Origin: Chloroflexota bacterium
GTDB lineage: Bacteria; Chloroflexota; Anaerolineae; Aggregatilineales; Phototrophicaceae
Assembly (NCBI GenBank): GCA_026706455.1
Contig: JAPOYS010000090.1
Coordinates: 1-63,050 of the forward strand
Length of the DNA stretch: 63,050 nucleotides
Reading direction: 5' to 3'
Position numbers and translations under genes: made by a program. The notes under the pieces are model-generated. The model worked only from the letters and a program-made list of their open reading frames with translations. It was not told where the DNA came from and ran no database searches. Below, one piece after another: positions 1 through 9,202 of the stretch (positions are counted from its first letter, which is position 1; every line of letters begins with the position of its first letter).

Positions 1-79
1 CAGCGGCAGCGGGCGACCAGATTGGTCGCCCCTACGAGGCTCGCTTCTTTCGCATGACTAACTTGGTACTGCCTCTGTC
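1..79 (+). repeat. R1 repeat, right part (window edge)
   Basis: This matches positions 15488-15562 almost base for base and, reversed, 16691-16760. It begins in the middle of the repeat with a GGGCGACC-AGATT-GGTCGCCC palindrome. The missing left part of the same repeat is found at the other end of the window (62949-63050). Confidence 0.85.
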
Positions 80-125
80 CCAATGCGCGCGGTTCTGGCT
101 CGCTGCCATGCGCCGACTGTTTCGT

Positions 126-131
126 TATAAT
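126..131 (+). promoter_or_regulatory. -10 box upstream of phosphofructokinase gene
   Basis: A perfect TATAAT lies 29 bases before the ATG at 161. No convincing -35 box is seen at the usual distance. Confidence 0.45.
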
Positions 132-160
132 AGAGCGAAATTGTGTCGAGGTATTTACTT

Positions 161-1336
161 ATGATCGGCAAAACAATCGGCATCCTCACCGCAGGTGGAG
201 ACAGCCCCGGCTTGAATGCCGCCATCCGCGGCGTGGGCAAGGTGGCCATTGACAAACACGGCATGCGCTTGATCGGCTTCCGCGACGGCTTCCGGGGCCT
301 GATGCAGAATCGCATGGATTGGCTGGGTCCGGACGAGCTGAGCGGGATTTTGACGCTTGGCGGCACGATCCTGGGCACCAGCCGCGACAAACCGCACAAG
401 ATGCCAATTGGCGGCAAGACGCGCAATATGACGGACGTCATGGTGGAGAATTACCACCGTCACGATTTGGAGGCGCTGGTTTGCCTGGGCGGCGGCGGCA
501 CCGCCAAAAACGCTTGGCGCTTGTCCAAGCTTGGGATCAATGTCATTTGCCTGCCCAAGACAATCGACAACGACGTCAGCGGCACCGATGTGACCTTCGG
601 CTTTGATACCGCTGTGAATATCGCGTCGGAAGCGATTGACCGGCTGCATTCGACCGCGCACAGCCATCACCGCATCATCGTCGTCGAGATCATGGGGCAT
701 AATACGGGCTGGCTGGCTTTGGGCGCGGGCTTGGCCGGCGGCGCCGATGTGATCCTGATTCCCGAGATCCCCTTCAATATCGAATATGTCGCCGATTCGA
801 TACGGGCGCGCAGCCGCGGCGGCAAACGCTTCAGCATCGTCGCCGTATCGGAGGGCGCGATGACGCAGCGCGTCGGCAAGAAGCTGCAAGATGCGCGAGC
901 GCGGGTGGCGGAAACGGAGGCGCAGATCGCGGCCGCGAGCGGCGACAAAGGCAAGCAAAAGGAAGCGCGCGGACGCCGCAAAAAGGCGCGTGCCGAGTTG
1001 GACGCGATCGAACGGGAACGCAGCGGCAGCACGCGGCTGCTGACGACTGAGTTGGAAAAACGCACCGGGCTGGAATCGCGCGTGACCATCCTGGGGCATG
1101 TGCAGCGCGGCGGCGTCCCGTCGCCGAAGGACCGCTTGCTGGCGACCCAGCTCGGCACGGCTGCGGCCAACTACATCGCCGACGGTTACACCAACATTAT
1201 GGTTGGCGTCTGCGGCGATGGCACGGCTGCGGTACCGTTGTCGGATGTGGCTGGCCTGCGCAAGAATGTCCCGCTTGATCACCCCTGGCTGGACACCGCC
1301 CGCGATTTGGAGATCTGCTTGGGGGATGCGATTTGA
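161..1336 (+). CDS. pfkA: 6-phosphofructokinase
   Basis: Phosphorylates fructose 6-phosphate to the 1,6-bisphosphate in glycolysis (cytosolic). The N-terminus carries the nucleotide/PPi loop GGDSPGLNA (about residues 10-18). The catalytic PKTIDND motif is at 132-138, with Asp136 as the expected base, and MGHNTGW and GHVQRGG motifs follow. Lys133 in PKTIDND together with a Gly at the classical position 104 (E. coli numbering) matches the mixed G104/K124 type, so the phosphoryl donor (ATP or PPi) cannot be settled from sequence. The loop that is GGDGS in E. coli reads GGGGT here (110-114), replacing the Mg-associated Asp103. A charged, probably helical insertion lies at about 240-290. The ATG at 161 is preferred to the GTG at 143 because it directly precedes the conserved first strand. 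Its own -10 box suggests a single-gene transcript. Confidence 0.93.
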   Translation: MIGKTIGILTAGGDSPGLNAAIRGVGKVAIDKHGMRLIGFRDGFRGLMQNRMDWLGPDELSGILTLGGTILGTSRDKPHKMPIGGKTRNMTDVMVENYHRHDLEALVCLGGGGTAKNAWRLSKLGINVICLPKTIDNDVSGTDVTFGFDTAVNIASEAIDRLHSTAHSHHRIIVVEIMGHNTGWLALGAGLAGGADVILIPEIPFNIEYVADSIRARSRGGKRFSIVAVSEGAMTQRVGKKLQDARARVAETEAQIAAASGDKGKQKEARGRRKKARAELDAIERERSGSTRLLTTELEKRTGLESRVTILGHVQRGGVPSPKDRLLATQLGTAAANYIADGYTNIMVGVCGDGTAAVPLSDVAGLRKNVPLDHPWLDTARDLEICLGDAI

Positions 1337-1361
1337 GCGTACAAGACTTCATTTGTGGCAT

Positions 1362-1390
1362 TTGCCAATTGACCACGCATACAGTACAAT
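1362..1390 (+). promoter_or_regulatory. Promoter of the restriction-modification module
   Basis: TTGCCA (1362-1367) and TACAAT (1385-1390) are separated by 17 bases and lie 26 bases upstream of the methyltransferase ATG. The module therefore appears to have its own sigma70-type promoter. Confidence 0.45.
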
Positions 1391-1415
1391 TGTTCTAACC
1401 TCCATTGAGTGACAA

Positions 1416-2723
1416 ATGGCGTATACAACGCAGCTTCAAAACGGCAACGAACTGAATCGCCTGTACGAAAATGACCGACCGGTTCATGAGTGGTACAGGT
1501 TTGTATTGTCGTTTCCGCCACATCTAGTGCGCAACTACATAGAGGATTTCAACCTTGATAAGGGGCAGACTATTCTCGATCCGTTTTGCGGGACGGGCAC
1601 TACGCTCGTAGAGGCTAAGAAGTTGGGTATCGAGAGTGTGGGCGTCGAAGCCAACGCAGTGGCGCATTTCGCCGCCAGAGTCAAGACGGACTGGAACGTT
1701 GATCCGTTCGAGTTAGCTAGATTTGGACGCTCCGTTGCCGGCGATGTCCGCGCGCTGAGACAGGAGCTGGTGCTCATAAATGATAACGGGAAGGTAGGAA
1801 TCAGCGTCTTCACTGAGCAGCTTCGTACGCTGAGTGCTGAACAGTCACGCCTTTTGATTAAAGACTCAATAAGCCCGTTGCCCTTGCATAAAGTGCTAAC
1901 ACTGTTGAAATGTATAAATGAGCATGAAGCAACGAGACTGCAGGATCATGCGAAGTTGGCTTTGGTAAAGCAGGCAGTCAATGAAATCAGCAATCTCCGC
2001 TTCGGACCGGAGATCGGAGTAGGCAAGAAGAAGTACGACGCGCCTGTGCTCCAACCATGGATAGACGCTTTGGACAACATGGCAGACGACTTGCATTTCG
2101 TACGGCCTTTGTCTAGTATGCCCGCGGCGGTCCACCTAGCTGATGCTAGAGAAATGCAGCGTATCCTAATGCCCCGTTCAATTGACGCAATCATTACCTC
2201 TCCACCCTATCCGAATGAAAAAGACTACAGCCGGGCGACGCGTCTTGAATCGGTGTTGCTTGGATTCATTTCAAGTCGCGGAGACTTGCGTAGACAGAAG
2301 CAGCAGTTCGTACGTTCCAACACGCGCGGCGTCTACAAAGCCGACAATGACCATAGATGGGTGGAAAATGTACCAAGAATCCAGAAACTCGCTGAGTCCA
2401 TTGAAAGGCGTAGATTAGACTTGGGCAAGACGTCTGGATTTGAGAAGCAGTACGCGAACGTAGTTCGGTTGTATTTCGGAGGCATGTCGCGTCATCTGTC
2501 CGAATTGCGACCGCTGCTTCGTCCGGGCGCGAAGCTGGCATACGTCGTGGGAGATCAAGCCTCCTATTTTCGCATCATGATTCGAACCGGCCAGATTCTA
2601 GCTGAAGTAGCAGAGCGCTTGGGTTACAAGGTGCTGGATATTGAATTATTCCGCACTCGATTTTCGACGGCTACGAAAGAGCATCTGCGTGAAGAGGTTT
2701 TACTGCTGCAGTGGAATGGTTGA
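1416..2723 (+). CDS. DNA methyltransferase of a type II restriction-modification system
   Basis: Transfers a methyl group from S-adenosylmethionine to DNA. The SAM-binding motif DPFCGTGTT is at residues 55-63 and the catalytic motif TSPPY at 261-265. An SPPY motif is typical of N4-cytosine enzymes and some N6-adenine ones, so the base modified is uncertain. Motif I precedes motif IV by about 200 residues, giving an alpha-like order with the presumed target-recognition region between them. The gene is clearly more AT-rich than the flanking pfkA and aldolase genes, which suggests horizontal transfer. The next gene starts 9 bases after its stop codon and has nuclease-like motifs, so the two form a compact modification-restriction pair. 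Confidence 0.85.
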   Translation: MAYTTQLQNGNELNRLYENDRPVHEWYRFVLSFPPHLVRNYIEDFNLDKGQTILDPFCGTGTTLVEAKKLGIESVGVEANAVAHFAARVKTDWNVDPFELARFGRSVAGDVRALRQELVLINDNGKVGISVFTEQLRTLSAEQSRLLIKDSISPLPLHKVLTLLKCINEHEATRLQDHAKLALVKQAVNEISNLRFGPEIGVGKKKYDAPVLQPWIDALDNMADDLHFVRPLSSMPAAVHLADAREMQRILMPRSIDAIITSPPYPNEKDYSRATRLESVLLGFISSRGDLRRQKQQFVRSNTRGVYKADNDHRWVENVPRIQKLAESIERRRLDLGKTSGFEKQYANVVRLYFGGMSRHLSELRPLLRPGAKLAYVVGDQASYFRIMIRTGQILAEVAERLGYKVLDIELFRTRFSTATKEHLREEVLLLQWNG

Positions 2724-2732
2724 ACCCGTCAA

Positions 2733-3533
2733 GTGCCAAAACCAAACCGATACTCACGAATAATTGAGAACATCTTTTTTCTGCACTTTAGCGAAGGGGA
2801 TTCGGCCGTTGCGTTTACGCGCGACGATATTGTACGTTCAGCGGAGCGCCTTGATATTCCCCTGCCGAAAAATCTAGGCGATGTTGTTTATTCTTTCCGA
2901 CACAGGAGCCCGCTGCCAGACGCGATTGTTCAGGCGGCTCCAGCGGGACTGTCTTGGGTCATCGTTGGCAAAGGGCAAGCAAAGTATGCGTTTGAACTTA
3001 AGTCAGTTTCAAAGATACAGCCAGACGCGATGCTTCCGGTCATAAAGGTGCCGGACGCCACGCCAGGAATCGTATCCCGGTATGCCCTTTCTGATGAACA
3101 GGCTCTCTTGGCCAAGCTCAGATATAACAGACTCGTTGACATCTTTACTGGCGTAACCTGTTATTCAATTCAGAACCACTTGCGCACGACAGTGCAAGCC
3201 ATTGGCCAAATTGAGACCGACGAAATATACGTTGGCGTGGACAAGAGAGGGGCGCATTTTATCTTGCCGGTACAAGCCAAAGGCACGACAGACCAGATTG
3301 GAGTTGTTCAAATAGAGCAGGACCTGGCATTGTGTGAAGAAAAGTTTCCCGAGTTGGTTGCGCGTCCGATTGCGGCTCAATTCATGGATGACAATAGCAT
3401 TGCGCTGTTTGAGTTTGGAACTGACTCGGAAGGGCACGTGGTAAAGCTCGCCGAACGCCACTATCGCCTTGTGCTCGAACGTGAATTGACGAGCAAAGAG
3501 CTTCAGTTATATCGCAGACGTCGTGCCGACTGA
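2733..3533 (+). CDS. Putative type II restriction endonuclease
   Basis: A 266-residue protein that I do not recognise as a named family. It lies directly downstream of the methyltransferase with a 9-base gap and starts with GTG. A possible PD-(D/E)XK core is visible: acidic residues in the stretch ETDEIYVGVD (161-170), then a strand ending in QAKG with Lys183. This resembles the D-x(n)-(E/Q)xK pattern of restriction enzymes with Gln in place of Glu. The N-terminal part (about 20-110) contains basic and aromatic residues that could contact DNA. The genomic position, the AT-rich composition shared with the methyltransferase and the nuclease-like motif all point to the cognate restriction enzyme. 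The recognition site cannot be predicted. Confidence 0.6.
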   Translation: MPKPNRYSRIIENIFFLHFSEGDSAVAFTRDDIVRSAERLDIPLPKNLGDVVYSFRHRSPLPDAIVQAAPAGLSWVIVGKGQAKYAFELKSVSKIQPDAMLPVIKVPDATPGIVSRYALSDEQALLAKLRYNRLVDIFTGVTCYSIQNHLRTTVQAIGQIETDEIYVGVDKRGAHFILPVQAKGTTDQIGVVQIEQDLALCEEKFPELVARPIAAQFMDDNSIALFEFGTDSEGHVVKLAERHYRLVLERELTSKELQLYRRRRAD

Positions 3534-3538
3534 CCAGC

Positions 3539-4306
3539 CTAATCCATATTTTCCCGCAGCGTGCTCACCGCCGCGGCCGCCGCGCTCGCCATTAGCGACA
3601 CATCATTCCCGACGGTCACGAGTTCATAACCGCGCTTCATCATGTCGATCGCGTGATCGGTATCCGCCGCGAACAACCCGGCTTTGACGCCATGCGCCCG
3701 CGCCGACTCGAGGATATCGTCCAGCGCCGCATCCACAGTCGCGTCCGCCGATGAAAGCCCGGCTTCGCCCGTCAGCGTCAAGCGCAAATCGCCAATGCCG
3801 ACGAAGACGCAATCCAAGCCCGGGACGCTCAAGATCTCATCGCGATTGTCGAAGCCGGTTTTCGTCTCGATCATGGCCAGCGTGAGCACGGTGTCGTTGG
3901 CATGCGCGGCGTAGTCTTCGCCGGCGTAGACGCGGGCGCGTGTTGGACCGAGGCTGCGATAGCCGAGCGGCGGGAAGCGGCAGGCGCCGACGAAGGCTTC
4001 GCATTCTGCGCGCGTTTCAATCATCGGGCAGATGACGCCGTAAGCGCCGGCATCGAGCAGGCGCATGATATCGCCGGGCGTGTTCCAATTGACGCGCACC
4101 AGCGGCACGGTGTCCGTGGTCGAGATGACCTGCAGCATTTGTATCGCCGTCTCGATGCCCATCAGACCATGCTGCATATCGACGACCAGGCTGTCCCAGC
4201 CTTGATGCGCCATTACTTCAGCCGACCAGGTGCTGGGGCTGTGCAGCCAGCCATTGATCACTGCCGCGCCCTCCGCCCATAGCGTTCGCACTCGATTCTC
4301 GCGCAT
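3539..4306 (-). CDS. HpcH/HpaI-type aldolase
   Basis: A member of the class II, metal-dependent HpcH/HpaI aldolase/citrate lyase superfamily. These enzymes cleave or form C-C bonds in 2-keto-3-deoxy or 4-hydroxy-2-oxo acids, usually releasing pyruvate. The VVDMQHG motif (His46 as catalytic base), the PLVRVNW strand carrying the substrate Arg, the CPMIET strand and the LAMIETKTG segment with the metal-binding Glu are all present. The usual GPNDLS loop reads GIGDLRL, keeping the metal-binding Asp. Length (255) is normal. The substrate is unknown. The gene converges on the restriction gene with only a 5-base gap and is divergent from the MFS gene. Confidence 0.88.
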   Translation of the reverse strand: MRENRVRTLWAEGAAVINGWLHSPSTWSAEVMAHQGWDSLVVDMQHGLMGIETAIQMLQVISTTDTVPLVRVNWNTPGDIMRLLDAGAYGVICPMIETRAECEAFVGACRFPPLGYRSLGPTRARVYAGEDYAAHANDTVLTLAMIETKTGFDNRDEILSVPGLDCVFVGIGDLRLTLTGEAGLSSADATVDAALDDILESARAHGVKAGLFAADTDHAIDMMKRGYELVTVGNDVSLMASAAAAAVSTLRENMD

Positions 4307-4402
4307 GTTTGCCCTCTTCGCCCGTGTGATTTCAGGCGCGGATTATAACGAAGCGCGCGGCGCTTTCCCATAGGCGGGCGATACATCGAGAGGGGACGCT
4401 GC

Positions 4403-4408
4403 TATAAT
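4403..4408 (+). promoter_or_regulatory. -10 box upstream of MFS transporter
   Basis: TATAAT 34 bases before the ATG at 4443; no clear -35 partner. Confidence 0.35.
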
Positions 4409-4442
4409 TGCCGCGCTTTACTCAGTCGCGCAGGCTACCGTC

Positions 4443-5624
4443 ATGTACGCAGCCAACATCAACAAAGTCATCCTCATAAGCTTTTGCCAGCACTTTCATC
4501 TTTACATTCACGCTTACGCGCTGCTGCTGCTAGGGCGCGGCTTGACGCTGGTGCAAATCAGCCTGATCGAATCGATTCTGATTGGCACGATCTTTCTGAT
4601 GGAGGTTCCGACCGGCATGTTGGCGGATCGCGTCGGGCGCAAGTGGTCAATTTTCTGCTCGACCTTTTTGCTGATGTGCGCCGAATTCATCTTCATATTC
4701 GCCCGCGATTACGAATGGTACGTTTTGGTGGCTTTCTTGGCTGGCGCGGGATACGCCTTCGCCTCGGGCGCAATGGAGGCGCTGGTCTATGACAGCTTGC
4801 CGCCGGACAACCGTGAAGAAGCGATGAAACGGGCGATGGGGCGGGTGAACAGCTACAGCATGATCGCCTTTGTCATCGCCCCCATCGTCGGCGGTCTGAT
4901 CATCGGTGACGCCGCCGTAGAGAATTTCATCCCCGCCATCGCGCTGACCGTGGTCGCGTTGCTCATTGGTTTGCTTGTGTGCTTGACGCTGCGCGAGCCA
5001 CCGATCGAGGCGTCGGAGAAATCAGAGGGCAGCGCGACGCTGCTGCGCGCAGGCCTCTCTCTCTTGGTTCGCAATCGGCGCTTGCGCCGGCTGGTTCTGC
5101 TAGCCGTCTTCACATTGCCCTTTACCGACGCCTTGGCGGTCACGTTGGGTCCCCCCTACCTGGTGCAGAATGATGTCTCGCCCTTTGCCATCGGCGCAGT
5201 TCTGTCGGCGGGCAGTCTGCTGGCGGCAATCACGCAGCGCTACGCCTACAAGGTGGAAGAATGGCTGGGGCAGGCGCGGGCGATTGCCCTGCTCATATTG
5301 CTGCCCGGTCTGTTGTACTGGCTTCTGGCGCTGGCAGCCGGTCCCATCGCCCCCGCCCTGATCATGATCCTGATGTACGGGACGAGCGATATGAAGGCGC
5401 CGCTCTTTTCCGCGTATCAGAATGCGCTGATCGAGAGCAAAAATCGCGCTACCGCGCTCTCGCTTATTAATATGTTCGTCAGTCTGTTTGTGGCGATTGG
5501 CGCGCCGATTTACGCGGCATTGGCGGAACAGTCGCTGGCTGCGGCATTCATGGTGATTGGCGCGGTGATTGTGGCCGCGGCGACTGTGCTGCGCGTCCAT
5601 CGGCTGCCGGAAACTAGTCGATAA
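4443..5624 (+). CDS. MFS transporter
   Basis: A 393-residue major facilitator superfamily carrier with about 12 hydrophobic helices. The diagnostic loop between helices 2 and 3 is present as GMLADRVGRKWS (about residues 59-70), following the MEVPTG turn often seen in small-drug exporters of the family. A second conserved acidic/aromatic region occurs after helix 4. A charged central loop at about 190-205 separates the two six-helix halves. There is no substrate-specific motif, so the cargo is unknown. It is a single gene with its own -10 box and is not obviously part of an operon. Confidence 0.88.
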   Translation: MYAANINKVILISFCQHFHLYIHAYALLLLGRGLTLVQISLIESILIGTIFLMEVPTGMLADRVGRKWSIFCSTFLLMCAEFIFIFARDYEWYVLVAFLAGAGYAFASGAMEALVYDSLPPDNREEAMKRAMGRVNSYSMIAFVIAPIVGGLIIGDAAVENFIPAIALTVVALLIGLLVCLTLREPPIEASEKSEGSATLLRAGLSLLVRNRRLRRLVLLAVFTLPFTDALAVTLGPPYLVQNDVSPFAIGAVLSAGSLLAAITQRYAYKVEEWLGQARAIALLILLPGLLYWLLALAAGPIAPALIMILMYGTSDMKAPLFSAYQNALIESKNRATALSLINMFVSLFVAIGAPIYAALAEQSLAAAFMVIGAVIVAAATVLRVHRLPETSR

Positions 5625-5668
5625 ATAGGGACGGCTCTGTGAATCGCCCGATTATGCGCGGCGACGTG

Positions 5669-5695
5669 GCGGGCTACCAGATTGGTCGCCCCTAC
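5669..5695 (+). repeat. REP-like palindrome
   Basis: GGGCTACC-AGATT-GGTCGCCC followed by CTAC; the same unit as in R1, with one mismatch in the stem. It lies between the convergent MFS and thpR genes. Confidence 0.7.
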
Positions 5696-6249
5696 ATCAT
5701 ATCTACCCTGTTCAGCTTGTAGACAGCGCGTTTGGTGTACACGGCGCCGCTCGGCTGCAGGTCGCTCTCGTAAAGGGTGAAGCCGCGGACGCGAAAAGGC
5801 TCGGCGTAAAAGTCGATATGCGCGTTCAGCCACCGGCTGGCGGGACCTCGGCGGATCGGTTTTCGGAAGCGCATCAGGGTGATATGCGGATGGAAGCGCC
5901 GCCGCTCGCGCCGGAAGCCTTCGCGCTCCAGCGCCTCCCCGACCGCCCCGTGCAGCGCGCGCAGAGCCGGGGTATTCTGCACGCCAGCCCAGATGACGCG
6001 CGGCCGATCGTTGATGGGAAACTGACCCACGCCCTGAATTTGCAGGTCGAAGGCGGGCGCGGCAACCTGCGCCAAGGCGCCTTGATAAGCGCGCGCGACC
6101 GCCTCTGGCACATCGCCGATGAAATGCAGCGTCAGGTGCAGAGCCTCGCGCCGCGACCAACGCCCGGGCGGCAGGTCGTCCTCGCGCAGGCCGAGGAGCC
6201 GGTCCTTGCTGTCTCCCGGCAAGTCGATGGCGACGAATAGACGGGGCAT
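5692..6249 (-). CDS. thpR: RNA 2',3'-cyclic phosphodiesterase (2H family)
   Basis: A LigT/ThpR-type 2H phosphoesterase that opens 2',3'-cyclic phosphates on RNA ends in the cytosol. Both catalytic HxTx motifs are present: HLTL (residues 38-41) and HITL (122-125), about 80 residues apart as expected. The N-terminus MPRLFVAIDLP is the typical first strand of the family. The length (185) is normal. Its final codons touch a REP-like palindrome at 5669-5695, so the last few residues may lie in repeat DNA. Confidence 0.9.
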   Translation of the reverse strand: MPRLFVAIDLPGDSKDRLLGLREDDLPPGRWSRREALHLTLHFIGDVPEAVARAYQGALAQVAAPAFDLQIQGVGQFPINDRPRVIWAGVQNTPALRALHGAVGEALEREGFRRERRRFHPHITLMRFRKPIRRGPASRWLNAHIDFYAEPFRVRGFTLYESDLQPSGAVYTKRAVYKLNRVDMM

Positions 6250-6356
6250 TCGGTTCTCCTTATCGCTGTGGTTAAGCCGTCTTGTATCTGGCTATTGAAG
6301 GCCGCAAAGCTGTACTCTAACATAGCGGCGACGCGTTTACTCTGAGTGGGAAAAAC

Positions 6357-7685
6357 ATGCGGAAATATCTGTTGTCACGCGCTGCTGTCGTTGCGCTATT
6401 GATCGCTTTGTTCCTGTCTGGCGCCGCGCAAGCCGATAGCCACTGCGACTTCGCCGACGAAACGATTCGCATTGGCGGCGTCGTGCCCTTGTCGGCGCCG
6501 GGCTCAGTGGTGGGCGGCATCGGCATGGACTGGGGCTTCCAGCAAGCGGTGGCCGATATCAATGCCGATTGCGGCGTTCGCATCGACGGCGCTAATCATC
6601 GCGTCAAGGTCATCACGGCAGATTCGGAAGGCGTCTCCGAATATGGTCAGTTGGTCCTTGAGCGCTTGATCTTTCAGGACGAAGTGCATGGCATCGTCGG
6701 CTTCTATCACAGCGCCGTTGGCTTGGCGACCATGGGCATGGCGCAGCGCTACAAGATGCCGACCATTTACGCCCATCCGCGCAACGACAATATCAGCGCG
6801 GCCGGCTACATCGAATATGAGGGCGTTCCGCCGCGCCGGAGCGAAGGCGTCGACTATGTGTTCCGCACCTCGCCGCCCAGCTCCATCGTGGGCAAGATCG
6901 TCACCGATTGGCTGGTCGAGCAAGGCGTCGAAGATGTCGTCTTGATCCTGGAGAATACCGATTATGGGCATCCGGCGGCGGCGGCTGAACGGGCGCATCT
7001 GGAGCGAGCCGGCGTCCAGGTCGACCAACTGGAGATCGAATTGGGCACCGAGGATTTCCTGCCTATCTTGACGCGCCTGTTCGCGAAGCCCCAGCTGCCA
7101 GACGCTATTCGCATCCTGGTCAGCGGCGAGACCTCGCTCAACCTCACGCAGCAGATGGCTGAATTGGGCATCGCCCCGACCGCCGATACGATCTGCGTCA
7201 CCAATCATCTCGCCTTCCAATCGGAACAGTATTGGAAAGGCGCGCCCGATGGCAACTATTGCGCTTTCGACCGCGTCGGCACGATCCCGAGTTTGTACAA
7301 TGACATGGCGGCTGAGTTGGATGCGCGTTATCAAGCGGACTTCGGCGATATCATCGTCAGTTTCGTCATGGAAGCCTATGACAGCGTTTGGCTGATGGCC
7401 GACGCGATGGAACGGGCTGGCAGCTTCACCGACCCCGACGCCATCGTCGCCGCGCTCGAAACGACCGACATCGACTTGTCGCAGGGCCGCTATTATTTCG
7501 ATTACGGAAGTCACAATCCCGTGATACCCGAGGGGACGCCCGCTTATATGTGGCATCAGTGGCCCGTGCCGGTGGTGACGGTGATGCAGTATTTCGAGCC
7601 AGGGCAGAGCGGGCTGGACGCCGCGGTCGTCTACCCCGAGGTCTATCAAACGCACGGCAGGTCATACTTCAAGCCCGGCGGTTAG
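6357..7685 (+). CDS. Branched-chain-type ABC transporter substrate-binding protein (copy 1)
   Basis: An extracytoplasmic type I periplasmic-binding-fold protein (Leu/Ile/Val or amide family). It has a signal peptide of about 26 residues (basic start, hydrophobic core, AQA-type cleavage site) followed by the family opening IRIGGVVPLS. The VHGIVGFYHS and TDYGHPAA strands of the two-lobed fold and a conserved C-terminal DYGSHNP segment are visible. The next gene is a close paralogue, roughly 60% similar by eye. No permease or ATPase lies nearby, so the partner transporter must be elsewhere, or the protein has a sensing role. The downstream nucleoside hydrolase hints at, but does not prove, a nucleoside or amide ligand. 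Confidence 0.85.
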   Translation: MRKYLLSRAAVVALLIALFLSGAAQADSHCDFADETIRIGGVVPLSAPGSVVGGIGMDWGFQQAVADINADCGVRIDGANHRVKVITADSEGVSEYGQLVLERLIFQDEVHGIVGFYHSAVGLATMGMAQRYKMPTIYAHPRNDNISAAGYIEYEGVPPRRSEGVDYVFRTSPPSSIVGKIVTDWLVEQGVEDVVLILENTDYGHPAAAAERAHLERAGVQVDQLEIELGTEDFLPILTRLFAKPQLPDAIRILVSGETSLNLTQQMAELGIAPTADTICVTNHLAFQSEQYWKGAPDGNYCAFDRVGTIPSLYNDMAAELDARYQADFGDIIVSFVMEAYDSVWLMADAMERAGSFTDPDAIVAALETTDIDLSQGRYYFDYGSHNPVIPEGTPAYMWHQWPVPVVTVMQYFEPGQSGLDAAVVYPEVYQTHGRSYFKPGG

Positions 7686-7823
7686 CGGCGCTATGAGACC
7701 TTCGCGCTCAATCAATGTCGCTTCGGCGCCGCAGTCGTGCCTTCCGCGCTTCATTTACGTGTTACACTGGATATAAGAAATAATGAGTTGTCGCGGACAC
7801 TGAGCTGCGGCTGGGGAGGCGAC

Positions 7824-9158
7824 ATGTTGCTCAAGTCAGTTATCTTACGGATTGTGGCCGCGTCTTTGCTAGTGCTGTTGAGCGCTAGCGCCGTATATGC
7901 CGACGGACACTGCGATTTCGCGGAAGAGGCGATCAAGCTTGGCGGTATCGCGCCGCTATCGCCGCCGGGCGCGACCGGCGCCGGCGTCATCATTGATTGG
8001 GCTTACCAACAAGCCGCCGCCGACGTAAACGCCGATTGCGGCGTCGACATCGCCGGGGTGAATCACCGGCTGGAAGTCATCACCGGCGATTCCGAGGGCA
8101 TCTCCGAGCGGGGGCAGGCTCTGGCTGAGCGCTGGATCTTTGAGGACGGCGTGCGCGGCGTGGTCGGCGGCTATCACAGCGCCGTCGCCCTGGCGCTGAT
8201 GAAGATCACGCAAGAGAATCGCGTCCCCACCGTCTTCGCCGGTCCCTGGAACGACAACATCACCGCCAACGGCATCATCGAATACGAGGGGCGGCCGCCG
8301 CGCATTGAAGACGGCGTCGATTATATCTTCCGCACTTCGCCCGCCAATTCGATGGTGGCGGCGGTGGCGGCGAAATGGATTATCGATCTCGGCTTGGATG
8401 ATGTGATCATCATGACCGAAAACACCGATTACGGCATTCCGGCCGCCGCCGACGAACGGGCTCTATTGGAAGCGGCTGGCATCGCTGTCGAACAGTACAA
8501 TTTCGAACTGGGCACCGAAGACTTTGTGCCGATACTCAATCGCGTGTTGGCGCGGCCCGAACCGCCAGACGCCATTCACGTCCTGGTCACCGGCGAGACC
8601 GGCTTCAATCTCAATCAACAAATGGCCGAGTTGGGCATCACCCCCAGCGTGGACACGATCTGTCTTGCCGAATCCTTTGCCGGCGATTCCGAACAGTTTT
8701 GGGCGGCTGTGCCTGACGGCAATTACTGCGCTTTCACCCGCGTCGGCGCCACGCCCGCTCTTTTCGGCGATATCGCGACCGAGTTGAACGCGAAGTACAC
8801 AGAACAATGGGGCGGCGTCGCGCCCAGCTTCGCCTTGGAACCCTATGACAGCGTGCGCTTGTTGGCGGAGGCAATGGACCGCGCCGACACCTACACCGAC
8901 GGCGCCGCCATTGTCGCCGCGCTGGAAAGCATTGATGTCGAGCTGGCGCAAGGGCGCTACTACTTCGACTATGGCAGCCACAATCCTGACTTGCCCGAAG
9001 GCGAGCCGACATTTATGTGGCATCAGTGGCCCGATCCCATCGTGACTGTCGTGCAATACTTTGAACAGGGACAGAGCGCCCTGGATGCCGCGGTCGTCTA
9101 TCCGCCGGTATATCAAACGCATGGCACGGATTACATTGAACTCGGCGCATCGCCCTGA
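7824..9158 (+). CDS. Branched-chain-type ABC transporter substrate-binding protein (copy 2)
   Basis: A tandem paralogue of the preceding binding protein, collinear over its whole length. It has a signal peptide, CDFAEEAIKLGGIAPLS at the mature N-terminus, the TDYGIPAA segment and a DYGSHNP tail. The ATG at 7824 is preferred over upstream in-frame starts because it follows a GGGGAGG ribosome-binding site and begins the signal peptide directly. The two copies have diverged throughout, including around the ligand cleft, so they may bind different ligands. The gene ends 96 bases before the nucleoside hydrolase. Confidence 0.85.
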   Translation: MLLKSVILRIVAASLLVLLSASAVYADGHCDFAEEAIKLGGIAPLSPPGATGAGVIIDWAYQQAAADVNADCGVDIAGVNHRLEVITGDSEGISERGQALAERWIFEDGVRGVVGGYHSAVALALMKITQENRVPTVFAGPWNDNITANGIIEYEGRPPRIEDGVDYIFRTSPANSMVAAVAAKWIIDLGLDDVIIMTENTDYGIPAAADERALLEAAGIAVEQYNFELGTEDFVPILNRVLARPEPPDAIHVLVTGETGFNLNQQMAELGITPSVDTICLAESFAGDSEQFWAAVPDGNYCAFTRVGATPALFGDIATELNAKYTEQWGGVAPSFALEPYDSVRLLAEAMDRADTYTDGAAIVAALESIDVELAQGRYYFDYGSHNPDLPEGEPTFMWHQWPDPIVTVVQYFEQGQSALDAAVVYPPVYQTHGTDYIELGASP

Positions 9159-9202
9159 TTTCGCCCCAAGCGGCGCCAAGGCGCTATAATCGCTCGCAGC
9201 GA

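Noticed and set aside
155..1282. Long open frame on the minus strand opposite pfkA
   Set aside because: Its product is a low-complexity His/Ala/Arg-rich sequence caused by high GC at codon position 3 of pfkA; no family features.
6504..7655. Long minus-strand open frame opposite the binding-protein gene
   Set aside because: It shadows a clear signal-peptide protein in the other direction and has no recognisable motif.
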